Positions 17,319 through 26,724 of a DNA stretch of 64,000 nt are shown here, one piece after another (within the stretch, counting starts at the first letter, position 1; every line of letters starts with the position of its first letter). The DNA is from JAMXLO01 sp963726125 (GTDB taxonomy: Bacteria > Pseudomonadota > Alphaproteobacteria > Acetobacterales > Acetobacteraceae). The stretch is from positions 868,001-932,000 of the forward strand of contig CAVSBG010000005.1 of assembly GCA_963726125.1 (NCBI GenBank). Direction: 5' to 3'. Both the position numbers and the translations under genes were made by a program. The notes beneath the pieces are model-generated. The model was not told where the DNA came from. It ran no database searches and was given only the letters and a program-made list of their open reading frames with translations.

Positions 17319-17783
17319 GGTTGGACAATCTGAGCCGATCTGGCAGGGAAAGGAAGCCGCTTGTCAGGGCGAGTGCATTTGGTGCCGCGTGGGGACGCGA
17401 GCGTGACGGGATCGAGAATGGAACTCCGCGGCGGCTGCGGTGTGTGGGCGAGAAGCAGGCTTTGAACCACAGAGGCACAGAGGGCATTTATAGCTATCTG
17501 TGACCTTCTCTGTGCCGCTGTGCCTACCATGCAAATAGCCCGGGACGATCCTGTGGCCCGCCTGACCTGGGCCATTTTCAGTCATGGGGATGCGGCCTCG
17601 GCCGCTCGCAAACTCTGTGGTTGAATACCTTTAGCTGCCTTCGGCGGCCACTCTCGGCGAGGCGCCAATGATTGGCGAGCGCGGCTGCGGCCGGTCGGCC
17701 ATAATCCGGCTTGGCGCATCGATTCAACGGCGATTGTCCAGAGCCGCTTGTCGCCTCGCGGGGGAAGTGCCAGCGTTCCGCGC
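17319..17783. other. Intergenic region upstream of hprK and the dehydratase operon
   Basis: A 465-base divergent intergenic region without a convincing gene. It holds the long imperfect inverted repeat listed separately and should contain promoters for hprK (leftward) and the 17784 operon (rightward), but no clear -35/-10 pair stands out. Confidence 0.5.
17466..17524. repeat. Imperfect inverted repeat with CACAGAGGCACAGAG arms
   Basis: The left arm ACCACAGAGGCACAGAGGG (17466-17484) is nearly the reverse complement of the right arm CTCTGTGCCGCTGTG (within 17503-17524), with an AT-richer loop between. The arms are themselves internally repetitive. No second copy was seen in the window. Confidence 0.7.
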
Positions 17784-18716
17784 ATGATCAGCCGAACCGA
17801 TATTGCCGCCGCCGCTGCCCGGATCGCGGGCTATGTGCGCCATACGCCGCTGCTTCACGTCACGGGACCGGATCTCGACCTCGGATTCTTTGTGACGCTG
17901 AAGCTGGAACTGCTGCAGCACGCCGGCAGCTTCAAGCCTCGCGGTGCCTTCAACCGCATGTTGTCAGCGGACCTGCCGCGAGCTGGCGTGATCGCGGCAT
18001 CAGGCGGCAATCATGGGGCGGCGGTCGCCTATGCCGCCCGGGCGCTCGGCGTGACGGCGGAAATCTTCGTTCCGACGCTGACACCGGCGATGAAGGTCGC
18101 GCGCATTGCCGGCTATGGCGCGCGCGTAGTGCAAACCGGTGCGACGTATGCCGAGGCGCTGGCCGCGTCACGCGACCGCCAGTCTGAAACTGGCGCATTG
18201 GAGGTGCACGCCTACGACCACGCCGATGTGCTGGCCGGGCAAGGCACCGTCGGACGCGAGTTTGAACTGGATGCGCCCGACCTGACGCATATCCTGGTGG
18301 CGACCGGTGGCGGCGGGTTTATTGGCGGTATCGCCGCCTGGTACGCCGGCAGCGCCAAGGTGATCAGCGTGGAACCTGAAGGTTGCCCGGCGCTGCATGA
18401 CGCGCTGGCGGCTGGGCATCCCGTCGAGGCGCCAGTGGGTGGTTTGGCCGCGGACAGCCTTGGCGCCCGACGGGTCGGCGGCCAGATGTTCCCCATTGCA
18501 CAGGCCTACGTGGCAGCGGCAGTCCTCGTGCCGGATGATGCGATTGCCGCCGCACAGCGGCTGATCTGGGATCGGCTGCGGCTGATCGCTGAACCAGGCG
18601 GGGCGACAGCGCTGGCGGCGCTGTTGAGCGGCGCGTTCGTACCGTCCAAGGGCGCCCGCGTCGGCGTGTTGGTGTGCGGCGCGAACACCGATCCAGCGAA
18701 GGTTGTCGCCCCATGA
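17784..18716 (+). CDS. Threonine/serine dehydratase-like PLP enzyme
   Basis: A 310-residue fold-type II PLP enzyme. The Schiff-base Lys lies in HAGSFKPRGAFN near residue 53, the Asn-containing ASGGNHGAAVAYAAR loop follows, and the phosphate-binding glycine loop is VATGGGGFIGGIAAW. This matches threonine dehydratase/serine racemase relatives without a C-terminal ACT domain, so allosteric control is unlikely. The ATG at 17784 matches the family N-terminus. The next gene starts within its stop codon (ATGA), forming an operon with an enoyl-CoA hydratase and a hydrolase. Confidence 0.88.
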   Translation: MISRTDIAAAAARIAGYVRHTPLLHVTGPDLDLGFFVTLKLELLQHAGSFKPRGAFNRMLSADLPRAGVIAASGGNHGAAVAYAARALGVTAEIFVPTLTPAMKVARIAGYGARVVQTGATYAEALAASRDRQSETGALEVHAYDHADVLAGQGTVGREFELDAPDLTHILVATGGGGFIGGIAAWYAGSAKVISVEPEGCPALHDALAAGHPVEAPVGGLAADSLGARRVGGQMFPIAQAYVAAAVLVPDDAIAAAQRLIWDRLRLIAEPGGATALAALLSGAFVPSKGARVGVLVCGANTDPAKVVAP

Positions 18717-19513
18717 CCGCGGAACGTCTGCTGCTCGCCACGGATGATCGTGGCATCGCCACACTGACCCTGAATCGCCCCGAGGTCGCGAACGCCTACG
18801 ACGAGGATCTGCTGCGCGCGCTGACCGCCATGTTCGAGAAGCTGGGCAACGACCCAACCGTGCGGGCGCTGGTGATCCGCGGTGCGGGCAAGCATTTCCA
18901 GGCCGGCGCCGATCTCAACTGGCTGAACCGCCTGTCGCGCCAGGGGCCGGAGGAGAACTACGCCGCCTCCATCCTCACCGTCCGCTTCAGCAAGACGCTG
19001 AACGAGTTGCCGAAGCCGACGATTGCGGTGGTCCACGGCGCATGCTTTGGCGGTGGCGTCGGGATCGCGTGCTGCGTCGACATTGCGCTGACAACTCCGG
19101 ATGCGATTTTCGCCATCAGCGAAGTGCGCCACGGCATCGCGCCGACACCGATCTCCACCTACATGGTCGACGCGCTTGGCGTCCGGCAGACCCGGCGTTA
19201 TGCGCTGACCGGCGAACGGTTCGGAGCGGACGAGGCATTGCGGCTCGGCCTTGTGCACGAGGTGGTGGCGGCTGATCGCATGGAAGCGCGGCTGGCCGCG
19301 GTGCTCGATGCCATCATGCTCGGGGCGCCAGGCGCGATCGCGGCGACCAAGCTGTCGGTGCTGGGCGCGAACGACATGCTGCTGGATGAGCGCGAACTGG
19401 CGTTGCTGGCGCATGAAGGCTGGATGCAGCGACAATCCGCCGAGGGCCGCGAAGGCACCACGGCGTTCCGCGAGAAGCGGAAACCGGCATGGTATCGGCC
19501 GCCTACGTCATGA
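18713..19513 (+). CDS. Enoyl-CoA hydratase/isomerase family protein
   Basis: A 266-residue crotonase-fold protein. The oxyanion-hole blocks are AGKHFQAGADLNWLNR and HGACFGGGVGIACCVDIAL, followed by FAISEVRHGIAPTPIS. The ADLNWL segment resembles methylglutaconyl- and geranyl-type hydratases, but the substrate is not resolved. It overlaps the upstream dehydratase gene and the downstream hydrolase gene as ATGA at both ends, so the three are co-translated. Confidence 0.9.
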   Translation: MTAERLLLATDDRGIATLTLNRPEVANAYDEDLLRALTAMFEKLGNDPTVRALVIRGAGKHFQAGADLNWLNRLSRQGPEENYAASILTVRFSKTLNELPKPTIAVVHGACFGGGVGIACCVDIALTTPDAIFAISEVRHGIAPTPISTYMVDALGVRQTRRYALTGERFGADEALRLGLVHEVVAADRMEARLAAVLDAIMLGAPGAIAATKLSVLGANDMLLDERELALLAHEGWMQRQSAEGREGTTAFREKRKPAWYRPPTS

Positions 19514-20394
19514 GTGGCGCGGCCTCCGCCGGCCCTACATCCCGCAGCTACTTCTCCCAGCGGCTGCGGCTGCACTACGTGGACTGGGGCAACCCGACGG
19601 CGCCGCCGCTGATCCTGCTGCATGGTGGGCGCGACCACTGTCGCAACTGGGACTGGGTCGCCGCCGCGCTGCGCGATCGGTACCACATCATCGCGCCCGA
19701 CCTGCGCGGCCACGGCGATTCCGCGTGGTCCGCGTCGGGCCATTACACGATGGCGAACTACATCTACGACCTGGCGCAGCTCATCCACCAGCAGGAACTC
19801 GCGCCGCTGCGTATCGTCGCCCATTCGCTCGGCGGCAACATCGCGACGCGCTACGCCGGCATCTACCCCGAAGCGGTGACCCGCCTGGTGGTCATCGAGG
19901 GCATCGGGCCGCCGCCACGTCCGCCTGGCGTCAAGCCGTCGCGCTCGATCGATGAGCGCATGCGCGAATGGATCGACGAGAGCCGCGCGCTGTCCGGTCG
20001 GCTGCCGCGGCGTTATGCCTCGATCGAGGATGCGCTGCGTCGCATGCAGGAGGAGAACCCGCATCTGTCGGCCGAACAGGCGCGCCACCTGACGCAGCAT
20101 GGTGTGAACCAGAATGAGGACGGGACGTATAGCTGGAAGTTCGACAACTACGTGCGTGTCTGGCCACCATATGACATGACACGCGAGGAGATCGCCGAGC
20201 TGTGGTCACGCATCACGTGCCCGACGCTATTGGTGTACGGCAAGGAAAGCTGGGCGAAAAATCCGGCTGAAGATGGTCGGGCGGCGTGTTTCCGCGACGC
20301 GCGTGTGCTCGGCGTCGAGGGCGCCGGGCATTGGGTGCATCACGATCGGCTGGAGTTGTTCCTGCAAGAGGTGCGGGGGTTCCTGGACGGATAA
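19510..20394 (+). CDS. Alpha/beta hydrolase
   Basis: A 294-residue alpha/beta-hydrolase. The HGG oxyanion segment is ILLHGGRDHCRNWD, the nucleophile Ser lies in the elbow VAHSLGGNIATRYAG, and the terminal His is in VEGAGHWVHHDRLE. It is the third gene of the 17784-20394 operon, starting inside the previous stop. A role in thioester or ester cleavage downstream of the hydratase is plausible but inferred only from context. Confidence 0.88.
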   Translation: MSGAASAGPTSRSYFSQRLRLHYVDWGNPTAPPLILLHGGRDHCRNWDWVAAALRDRYHIIAPDLRGHGDSAWSASGHYTMANYIYDLAQLIHQQELAPLRIVAHSLGGNIATRYAGIYPEAVTRLVVIEGIGPPPRPPGVKPSRSIDERMREWIDESRALSGRLPRRYASIEDALRRMQEENPHLSAEQARHLTQHGVNQNEDGTYSWKFDNYVRVWPPYDMTREEIAELWSRITCPTLLVYGKESWAKNPAEDGRAACFRDARVLGVEGAGHWVHHDRLELFLQEVRGFLDG

Positions 20395-20713
20395 CAGCAA
20401 GAATCACGGGTAGGGGCTCCGGCTTGCGAGCTTGGCGGCGGCACGGACACCGCTGGAATGGGGTGGGGCGCATCAGGCAGTTGCACCCGCTTTCTGCCTC
20501 CCGCGGTTGCCGCGGGGAGGGGGGTTCAGCAGGCTTCGGATCGGGAAGGCGGGGGCGGCGGTTGTTTGGACGCACTCGCAGTTTCACCCCCTCCCAGCCT
20601 CCCCCGCTTCGCGGGAGAGGGGTGGTGGGGGTGCGGCGTCGCTTCCCCTTTGGCGCCGCTTCCCGTTTGATGGTCCTCGCCCCGCACTGAACCAGGTGAA
20701 CAGGAACACTGAT
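20395..20713. other. Intergenic region with two palindromes
   Basis: A 319-base stretch without a supported gene. It contains a stem-loop CCTCCCGCGG/CCGCGGGGAGG around 20497-20522 and a family A palindrome at 20584-20630. The rest is GC-rich with no recognised motif. Confidence 0.6.
20584..20630 (+). repeat. Family A palindromic repeat
   Basis: CACCCCCTCCC, then CCTCCCCCGCTTCGCGGGAG, then AGGGG. The core stem is CTCCCCCGC/GCGGGAGAG around a TTC loop. It lies upstream of the DsbA-like gene. Confidence 0.85.
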
Positions 20714-21274
20714 ATGAAGCGAATTGCATGGCGTGCTGATCCTCTTGTGTGGGGGCATGGGCCCCGCGTGTTCGAGGTATTCCTGGAACCGACCTGCCCG
20801 TATTCCGTGAAGGCGCTCGGGAAACTCGATGACCTGCTTGCTCAGGCGGGTGAAGACCAGGTCACCATCAAGATCCGCCTTCAGTCACAACCGTGGCACA
20901 TGTACTCGGGCGTGATCGTGCGCTGCATCCTGGCTGCCTCTACGCTCGAAGGCGGGAAGGTTGCGGCGAGAGCCGTCATGGCGGCGGTGGCGGAGCATCG
21001 TGGAGAATTCGAATTCGAGCGCCATTGCGGGGGACCGAATCTCGATGCCACTCCCAATGACATCATCATGCGGATCGAAAGCTACAGCGGCGTGAAACTT
21101 GGTGAGGCCTTCGCGATTCCCGATCTCGATCGCGAGATCAAGTGGCACTGCAGATATGCCCGCCAGAACGGTATCCACGTATCGCCGACATTCATGGTCG
21201 ACGGGCTGGTGCAGGCCGACATGAGCAGTGGCGACCCGGTTTCCGATTGGGTGTCGCTCTTGCTGAAGACGTGA
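20714..21274 (+). CDS. DsbA-family thioredoxin-fold protein
   Basis: A 186-residue protein with the thioredoxin-like start VFEVFLEPTCPYSVKALGKL. It has a single active-site Cys (CPYS) instead of CxxC, and a later cis-Pro region HVSPTFMVDGLV. This matches DsbA-like proteins related to DSBA oxidoreductase/glutathione transferase kappa folds, with a missing resolving Cys. No signal peptide is evident, so it is probably cytosolic. Function as a classical disulfide oxidase is therefore doubtful. Confidence 0.75.
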   Translation: MKRIAWRADPLVWGHGPRVFEVFLEPTCPYSVKALGKLDDLLAQAGEDQVTIKIRLQSQPWHMYSGVIVRCILAASTLEGGKVAARAVMAAVAEHRGEFEFERHCGGPNLDATPNDIIMRIESYSGVKLGEAFAIPDLDREIKWHCRYARQNGIHVSPTFMVDGLVQADMSSGDPVSDWVSLLLKT

Positions 21275-21780
21275 CGCGACCGGAGTGATTGCACCGGCGC
21301 AGGCGGCAGTTTGATGGCGATCCGACCTCGCGGTCATGGCCAGGGCAATCGGTTGAATCCGCCGTTGCTTCCGGCAACCGGGAACATGTGCAGGAAGGTT
21401 TTAGGAGGAGAAGGCGATGACATTCGGCACAACGCATTGGCAGTCGGAGAGCGAGTACAGGCTCGCTGGTTTTGCTATGGGTCACCATCAATGAGAACTG
21501 GCATAAGGGCCAAAGGCGCTTCGCGCGAAGCGCAGTGCATTCTACTCCGTGGCCCTTGACGTCCTCCCGGCTTTCTCTGCGCTGAAGGCCTTGCTGACGT
21601 CCTGCCTCCACGATCGCCGCAATGGAAGACCAAGGGCGAACCGGTCAAATCGGACGCCGCCGTAATTCAAGCGATTGTCCTGCGGTCATGGCCGGCAGCA
21701 CTTTTCGCGGCTCGCAAACCGTGCTGTGTTGATGGCGCGGAGGCGGTGGTCTCCTGTGACCTTGGAGAGGAGGCAACGAA
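21275..21780. other. Intergenic region without a recognised gene
   Basis: About 500 bases. The only structure seen is the palindrome GCGCTTCGCGCGAAGCGC near 21511-21528, followed by AGTGCATT. A weakly similar string (CGCGCGAAGTGCATT) occurs near 5008-5022 upstream of ndk. The 21781 gene has a clear GGAGAGGAGG ribosome site at the right edge. Confidence 0.5.
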
Positions 21781-22167
21781 ATGTTCAGCCATGTCATGAT
21801 CGGGAGCGACGACATCGCGCGGTCGAAGAAATTCTACGACGCCGTGTTCGGCGCGATGGGCGGCAAGCCCGGTGTCGAGGACGCCAAGGGTCGGCTGATC
21901 TATGCGCATAACGGCGGGGTGTTCCTGGTGAGCAAACCGATCGACGGGAAAGCAGCCACGCACGCCAACGGCGGCACCATCGGCTTCACGATGGCAGGCC
22001 CGGAACAAGCCGCTGCATGGCACAAAGCGGGGGTCGCGAACGGCGGCGCGTCGATCGAGGACCCGCCGGGCGTTCGCCAGGGCGGCTCCGGTGCGATGTA
22101 TCTTGCGTACCTTCGCGATCCGGACGGCAACAAGCTGTGCGCGGTGCACCGCATGCCTGCTGCGTGA
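21781..22167 (+). CDS. VOC family (glyoxalase/bleomycin-resistance-like) protein
   Basis: A 128-residue single-domain vicinal-oxygen-chelate protein. It starts with FSHVMIGSDDIARSKKFYDAVFGAMG and ends with YLAYLRDPDGNKLCAVHR, the two beta-alpha-beta-beta-beta halves of the fold. Candidate metal ligands are His 4 and the Glu/His positions of the C-terminal half. The substrate is unknown. A strong GGAGAGGAGG ribosome site precedes the ATG. Confidence 0.85.
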   Translation: MFSHVMIGSDDIARSKKFYDAVFGAMGGKPGVEDAKGRLIYAHNGGVFLVSKPIDGKAATHANGGTIGFTMAGPEQAAAWHKAGVANGGASIEDPPGVRQGGSGAMYLAYLRDPDGNKLCAVHRMPAA

Positions 22168-22182
22168 ACTGACGCAGGCCGG

Positions 22183-22245
22183 GATTGCATCGTTCGAAAA
22201 TTGGTGCGGGTTAGCGATGGCCGGGCCAAGCCCGGCCATCGCGGC
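22183..22245 (+). repeat. Family B repeat
   Basis: The string GATTGCATCGTTCG, then TTGGTGCGGG, then GATGGCCGGGCCAAGCCCGGCCATC, which ends in a long hairpin (GGCCGGGC/GCCCGGCC). A near-identical copy is at 30160-30260 and a rearranged one at 26725-26805. Confidence 0.85.
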
Positions 22246-22301
22246 GGTTGAGGGTCAGTCTCTTCGGCGTTTATTATATCAGCTTGCGGAAGCTTAGCTG
22301 A

Positions 22302-23670
22302 CTAGGACTTCTTTGCACTGATGGATAGTGAAACCCAGTGCGCACCACTCTTGGTCTGGATGAGCAGCGCCAAGTACGTCCGATCCTGCTCGTGTGCCTC
22401 CTTGAGAGCCTTGTGTACGTCGTCCGGTGTCGCAACGGGGGTTCGGTCTACCGCGGTGATGACGTTGCCGACGGTAACGCCGAGATAACTTGCCTGGCTG
22501 TCGGGCCGGACCTGGGTAATCAATACGCCCTTCAACGCTGGATCCAAACCGTACCTGCTTGCGATCCGCCTCCGTGATAGGGGCAATTTCCATGCCGGGA
22601 TGGGGCATCATGGTCATCATCTCTGCGGCGGCCTGTCCGGTCACCATGCCGCCATGCATTTCATCCGGCCAGGGGGCGACGGTTGCATTGACCTCCTGCT
22701 CCTTATCGCCGCGGAATATGGTCAGACGCACGGGCTTCCCGACCGGCGCCTCGGCGATGGCGCGCATGAACGCACGCGAGTCGTTCAGACTTTGGCCATT
22801 GAATTTTTCCAGTACATCGCCCCACTGGAGTGAGGCCTGAGCGGCAGGTCCCGACGGGTCGACTGAGGAAACGATTGCGCCGGTGTGGTACGGCACACCA
22901 AGAGATTCCCCCAGACCCCATGTCATGTCCTGTAGTTTGAAACCGAGCCAGCCAGGTGGCGTATACTTGGGGTCCAGGAGATGAGTGGCGACGTATTTTG
23001 CCGCGCTGGCCGGGATGGCGAACCCAATTCCGATGAATCCGTTACCCACGGGATTGAACAACGCCGTGTCGATCCCAACGACTTTGCCTTCCTGATTGAC
23101 CAGTGGGCCACCGGAGTTGCCATGGTTGATCGTTGCGTCTGTCTGGAGATAGCTGTCGAAGGGCGTATCCATGAGATTGCGGTTCAGCCCGCTGACAATT
23201 CCCGCGGAAACCGATGTCGGCCAATCGAGCGCATTGCCAATTGTCAGCACCGGGTCGCCAACCTGCAACGCGTCGCTGTCACCCCACTCGACGCTGGGCA
23301 GCGGATGGCCGGCATCCACCTTCAGAATCGCGACGTCAAGCAGTGGGGACGCAGCGATGAGGTGGGCCGGGAGCGTGGTGCCATCCGTGAGCGTCGCCTT
23401 GGCATCGAACGCGCCAGTGATGACGTGCTTGTTCGTGACGATGATGCCGGAGGGATCGATTATAAAGCCGGAGCCATAGATCTTGATACGCCGAGATGGT
23501 CCACCCGGCTCATCGGGCGCTATCTCTTGCCAGGTGGCGATGCTGACGACGGCTGGTGCTGCCCGTGCCACCGCGGCCACATCGCCGGGCTCCATCTGAC
23601 GCGCGAATGCCGGTTGGACGATGCTGAGAGCTGCGACGATCGCGAACCCCGGGGTTACGAGCCTGTCCAT
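22302..23670 (-). pseudogene. HtrA/DegP-like serine protease with two PDZ domains, frameshifted
   Basis: A periplasmic trypsin-like protease with a signal peptide (about 1-23). The triad is His in TNKHVITG, Asp in PLLDVAILKV and Ser in NHGNSGGPLVN, followed by PDZ1 (GWLGFKLQDM...). Reading stays open to about 22555. There the second PDZ domain (RYGLDPALKGVLITQV onward, ending ISAKKS at 22302) continues in the +1 frame. Dropping one G at 22554-22555 would give ADRKQYGLDPAL and restore a protein of about 456 residues. Without correction the product ends in an arginine-rich out-of-frame tail at 22294. This is a sequencing indel or a real truncation that removes PDZ2. Confidence 0.85.
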
Positions 23671-24033
23671 GTGGACCCTCCATGCGTTTGCGGTTCGGCG
23701 GGATTAATTCGGAAGCGAAGCATAGCGGCCGCGAAGGCAAATGGCTATGCGGAAATAGCAATGATCGTCACCCTTGCGGAAGTGGCCGTTCACCGCACTA
23801 ACGTTCGCACTGTGGATGATGCATCCGCGGCGTCCGCCATATGACGCGCTCGCACGCGGCGCTTGAGGAAGGTCTCGACGGCGCGGCAACGCCAGCAACC
23901 CATTCCCTGTTCGCGGGCGGCTCCGTTGAGCGGATCGCTACTTGGACCGCGAGAGTTCCTTCGCGTTTGCCGCCTCCCGCATTTCCCCTTCCACAGGGAG
24001 AGGCTGGAGGTTACTGCTGGCCCTCCCTGCGTT
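23671..24033. other. Intergenic region between htrA and DUF1275 genes
   Basis: About 360 bases with no supported gene. A diverged palindrome resembling family A (CCTCCCGCATTTCC, then GGGAGAGGCTGGAGG) sits at roughly 23970-24010. The right part would carry the htrA promoter, read leftward. Confidence 0.45.
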
Positions 24034-24699
24034 TTAGTCGAGGCGTGGTCCCAGTTTTGCAGCTGCGATCGTCAGCAAGGCCGCCAAGGCTGGCAGTGTC
24101 CACACGATGCCGGTGCCGATACGGAGTTCCAACACCGCCGCAGCGGCTGCCCCGGTCAGGAGACATGTCCACAGCACGCCTTGTTTCCACCAGGACGCAT
24201 CCTCCTGACGCCGGCAGAGTAACAATCCCAATCCCTGGCCGAACTTGACCAGAGCGCCGGTGACGTAGGTCAGGCTGATGCCGGTTGCGCCGGCACGATG
24301 CATCGCGGCGTTGAGCAGGCCCATCGCAACCACCAGGAGCGAAATGTTCCATTGCGGCGCGAGCATTGGCAAGGCGAGCAGCACGGTCACCAAAAATAAC
24401 ACGCTGACGGTGTGGCGTGGGCCGGCGAGCGTGGCGATCAGCGAGCCGACGGCGGCGCCGGACACGAACAAGGCGATGATGCCGGCGATCCTGCCGGCAC
24501 GGTCGAAGTCGCCGCGGGCAATGGCGACGCCGAGCATCGTGCTGTTGCCGCTCATGAATGAAACGAACAGGTCGCGCAGCAGAGTCAGGCCGTGGACGTC
24601 GGTCGCACCGGCGAGGAACGCGAGCCCTCCGGCGATTGCCAGTTGGATGGTGTCGGTGGGTTTAGGGGGCGGTGGCAAGGCACGAGGCCAGCCGGGCAC
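24034..24699 (-). CDS. DUF1275 (YoaK) family membrane protein
   Basis: A 221-residue protein with about six hydrophobic segments and the family signatures AGATDVHGLTLL, FVSFMSGNSTMLG and LTYVTGALVKFGQGL. DUF1275 proteins are inner-membrane proteins of unknown transport or structural role. The start is a GTG at 24699, overlapping the 3' end of the CobW gene by 38 bases, because no later start precedes the first membrane segment. It is co-transcribed with the CobW and metallo-beta-lactamase genes. Confidence 0.85.
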   Translation of the reverse strand: MPGWPRALPPPPKPTDTIQLAIAGGLAFLAGATDVHGLTLLRDLFVSFMSGNSTMLGVAIARGDFDRAGRIAGIIALFVSGAAVGSLIATLAGPRHTVSVLFLVTVLLALPMLAPQWNISLLVVAMGLLNAAMHRAGATGISLTYVTGALVKFGQGLGLLLCRRQEDASWWKQGVLWTCLLTGAAAAAVLELRIGTGIVWTLPALAALLTIAAAKLGPRLD

Positions 24700-25627
24700 G
24701 CAGGCCCGGTTCGTCGAGGTCGCGGCCGATCAGCACGAGGCGGTTGGCGCCTGGGTCGGTGCGGGTGTCCTCGTCGAGGGAGAAGCGGTTGCCGACGAGG
24801 TGGAAGATGTAGCGCTTGTCGGTCTCGGCCAGCCACAGGAAACCCTTGCCGCGGAACAGTCCCGGCGAACGGCCGGTGTCGAGGAAGTGCTGGAAACGGG
24901 CGACGGAGAAGGGGCGGTCGCTGGCGAAGGAAAGCGACGTGAAGCCGTCTTCGTGCAGGTGGGCGTGGTGGTCGGCGGGGCACTCGCGGAACAGGTCGAC
25001 GTCGAGGATCAACGGCAGGGGGACGGCGGCATGGGTGGTGTGAAGAATGCGGGCGTTGGGGTTCTCGGCGCGGATGCGGGTCTCGATGTTGGCGATGAGT
25101 GACGCGGTCGCGCGGTCGCATTTGTTCAGCAGGATGGCATCGGCGTGGCGCAGCTGGTGGCGGGCGGCGACGGTGTCGCAGTGCTCGAGGCTGAAGTGTT
25201 CGGCGTCGGCGACAGTAACGATGGCGTCGAGACGGAGGGCTTCGCGGAATTCGGCGCGGAGGAAGGTCAGGGCGACGGGCAGTGGGTCAGCGACGCCGGT
25301 GGTTTCCACGATGATATGATCGAGTTGGTCGGCGCGGGCGAGGACGCGGACGATGCTGTCGATCAGGTCATTGTTCGTGGTGCAGCAGATGCAGCCGTTG
25401 TTGAGCTCGATCATGTCGTCGGCGCTGGCGATGATCAGGTCGTTGTCGATGCCGATGTTGCCGAACTCGTTGACGAGGACGGCGGCGCGGACGCCTTGGC
25501 GGTTGGAGAGGATGTGGTTGATCAGGGTGGTCTTGCCACTGCCGAGGAAGCCAGTGACCAGCGTTACCGGCAGACGGTCAGCGGCGGCGCGGGATGGTGC
25601 GCGGAAGGTCGCAGCGGCGGGGATCAC
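24662..25627 (-). CDS. CobW/COG0523 family GTPase (metal chaperone type)
   Basis: A 321-residue G3E GTPase. Walker A TGFLGSGKTTLINHIL lies around residues 25-40, the metal-binding CxCC motif GCICC at 79-82, and the nucleotide motif LLNKCD further on. The C-terminal CobW_C domain ends the protein. COG0523 proteins deliver zinc, cobalt or iron to client enzymes. The GTG start overlaps the stop of the upstream metallo-beta-lactamase gene as GTGA, so that enzyme is the obvious candidate client. Metal specificity is not visible. Confidence 0.88.
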   Translation of the reverse strand: MIPAAATFRAPSRAAADRLPVTLVTGFLGSGKTTLINHILSNRQGVRAAVLVNEFGNIGIDNDLIIASADDMIELNNGCICCTTNNDLIDSIVRVLARADQLDHIIVETTGVADPLPVALTFLRAEFREALRLDAIVTVADAEHFSLEHCDTVAARHQLRHADAILLNKCDRATASLIANIETRIRAENPNARILHTTHAAVPLPLILDVDLFRECPADHHAHLHEDGFTSLSFASDRPFSVARFQHFLDTGRSPGLFRGKGFLWLAETDKRYIFHLVGNRFSLDEDTRTDPGANRLVLIGRDLDEPGLRARLASCLATAP

Positions 25628-26628
25628 GCTTGCGGCTGTGGGCTGGCACTGAATGTGTAGCTGGTACCGACGGCGGACTGGCTGACGCGGTCGCCGAATT
25701 CGTTGGCAAGCGCGTGTAGCGCGCGCCAGCCAGTGCAATGGCCGGTGATGATGTTGGCTATGTCGAACGGCTTCAGGGCTTCGACAGTTTCGGGGATGAT
25801 ATGCTCCATGACGCCGCCGAGATGCAGGCCGCCCATCACGGCGTGGATCGGGATGCCGGGGAAGCGGCGCTGGACCTCGGTGCACACGTTGACGATGCCG
25901 GCGTGGGAGCAGGCGCTGAGCACGATCAGGCCGAGATCGCGCACATGCACGACCAGCATGCGCTCATCCATCAGGTAGGGGTCGGGGGTCCATTCCTCCT
26001 CGTTGTTGCGGCGACAGAGGTGGTCGGTGCGGCCTTTCTCAAAGGCGCTGACGCGGGGGATTTCACCGCTGTAGTAGTAGTGGCCATCGAGCAGCAGACG
26101 TTCCGCGCCGTCGTTGATGACGATGGCGCCGCGGGCTTCCATTTCGGCGGGGGAGGGGACCTTGGCGGCGGGGAAGACCGTGCCTCCGGCGAGGAGGACG
26201 CCGCGTTCGTTGAACATACCGGGGTTGACGTGGATCGTTACGGCGCCGCGTTTCTCGACGATTGCGTCGATTGCGTCGGGCAATGCGCCCATGTGGTCCC
26301 AGTGGCCGTGGGTAATGGCGATCTCTTCGATTTCGCCGAGGTCGAGGTCGAGGTTGCGGCAATTGCGGATGAAGATGGCGCCCTCGGTGCCGGTATCGAA
26401 CAGCAGGACGTGCTCGTTACTGCCGAGGCGGGAGCGGAGACGCAGGCCGTAGCCCAGGTTGGCGGCGAGCAGTGTTTCGCCGGAGATGACCTTGGCGCCG
26501 CCGAGGACGACGTTGGCAAATTCGGAGACGGCGAATGGAGTTTTGCTGACGTAGGTGTCGCTGACGTTGTCGGTGATGACCTGCACGGTCAGGGAGTCGA
26601 CGATCGCTAGTGAAGCATGTGAGTTCAT
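25624..26628 (-). CDS. Metallo-beta-lactamase fold hydrolase
   Basis: A 334-residue enzyme with the zinc-binding motif ITHGHWDHMGALPDAI, a later His in LSACSHAGIVN, and GGLHLGG and ITGHCTGW, a set seen in the archaeal/bacterial dihydropterin-like MBL subgroup (COG1237). The substrate is unknown. ATG 26628 is chosen because sequence further upstream is not family-like; ATG 26673 is an alternative. It is directly coupled to a CobW-type GTPase, which suggests assisted metal loading. Confidence 0.82.
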   Translation of the reverse strand: MNSHASLAIVDSLTVQVITDNVSDTYVSKTPFAVSEFANVVLGGAKVISGETLLAANLGYGLRLRSRLGSNEHVLLFDTGTEGAIFIRNCRNLDLDLGEIEEIAITHGHWDHMGALPDAIDAIVEKRGAVTIHVNPGMFNERGVLLAGGTVFPAAKVPSPAEMEARGAIVINDGAERLLLDGHYYYSGEIPRVSAFEKGRTDHLCRRNNEEEWTPDPYLMDERMLVVHVRDLGLIVLSACSHAGIVNVCTEVQRRFPGIPIHAVMGGLHLGGVMEHIIPETVEALKPFDIANIITGHCTGWRALHALANEFGDRVSQSAVGTSYTFSASPQPQA

Positions 26629-26724
26629 GAACGTCGGCCTTGGGATGGGCTTGGAGCGGTTGGTTTGTTCCATCGATGATAGGCTGGTGCCATGGGTGGT
26701 CAATGTCGAAGCACCGCCGCGGAC

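Noticed and set aside
20584..20630. Family A palindromes read as intrinsic terminators
   Set aside because: Copies lack a following U-run, share a long common flank beyond the stem, and some are inside genes, so they are better treated as a repeat family, although some may still stop transcription.
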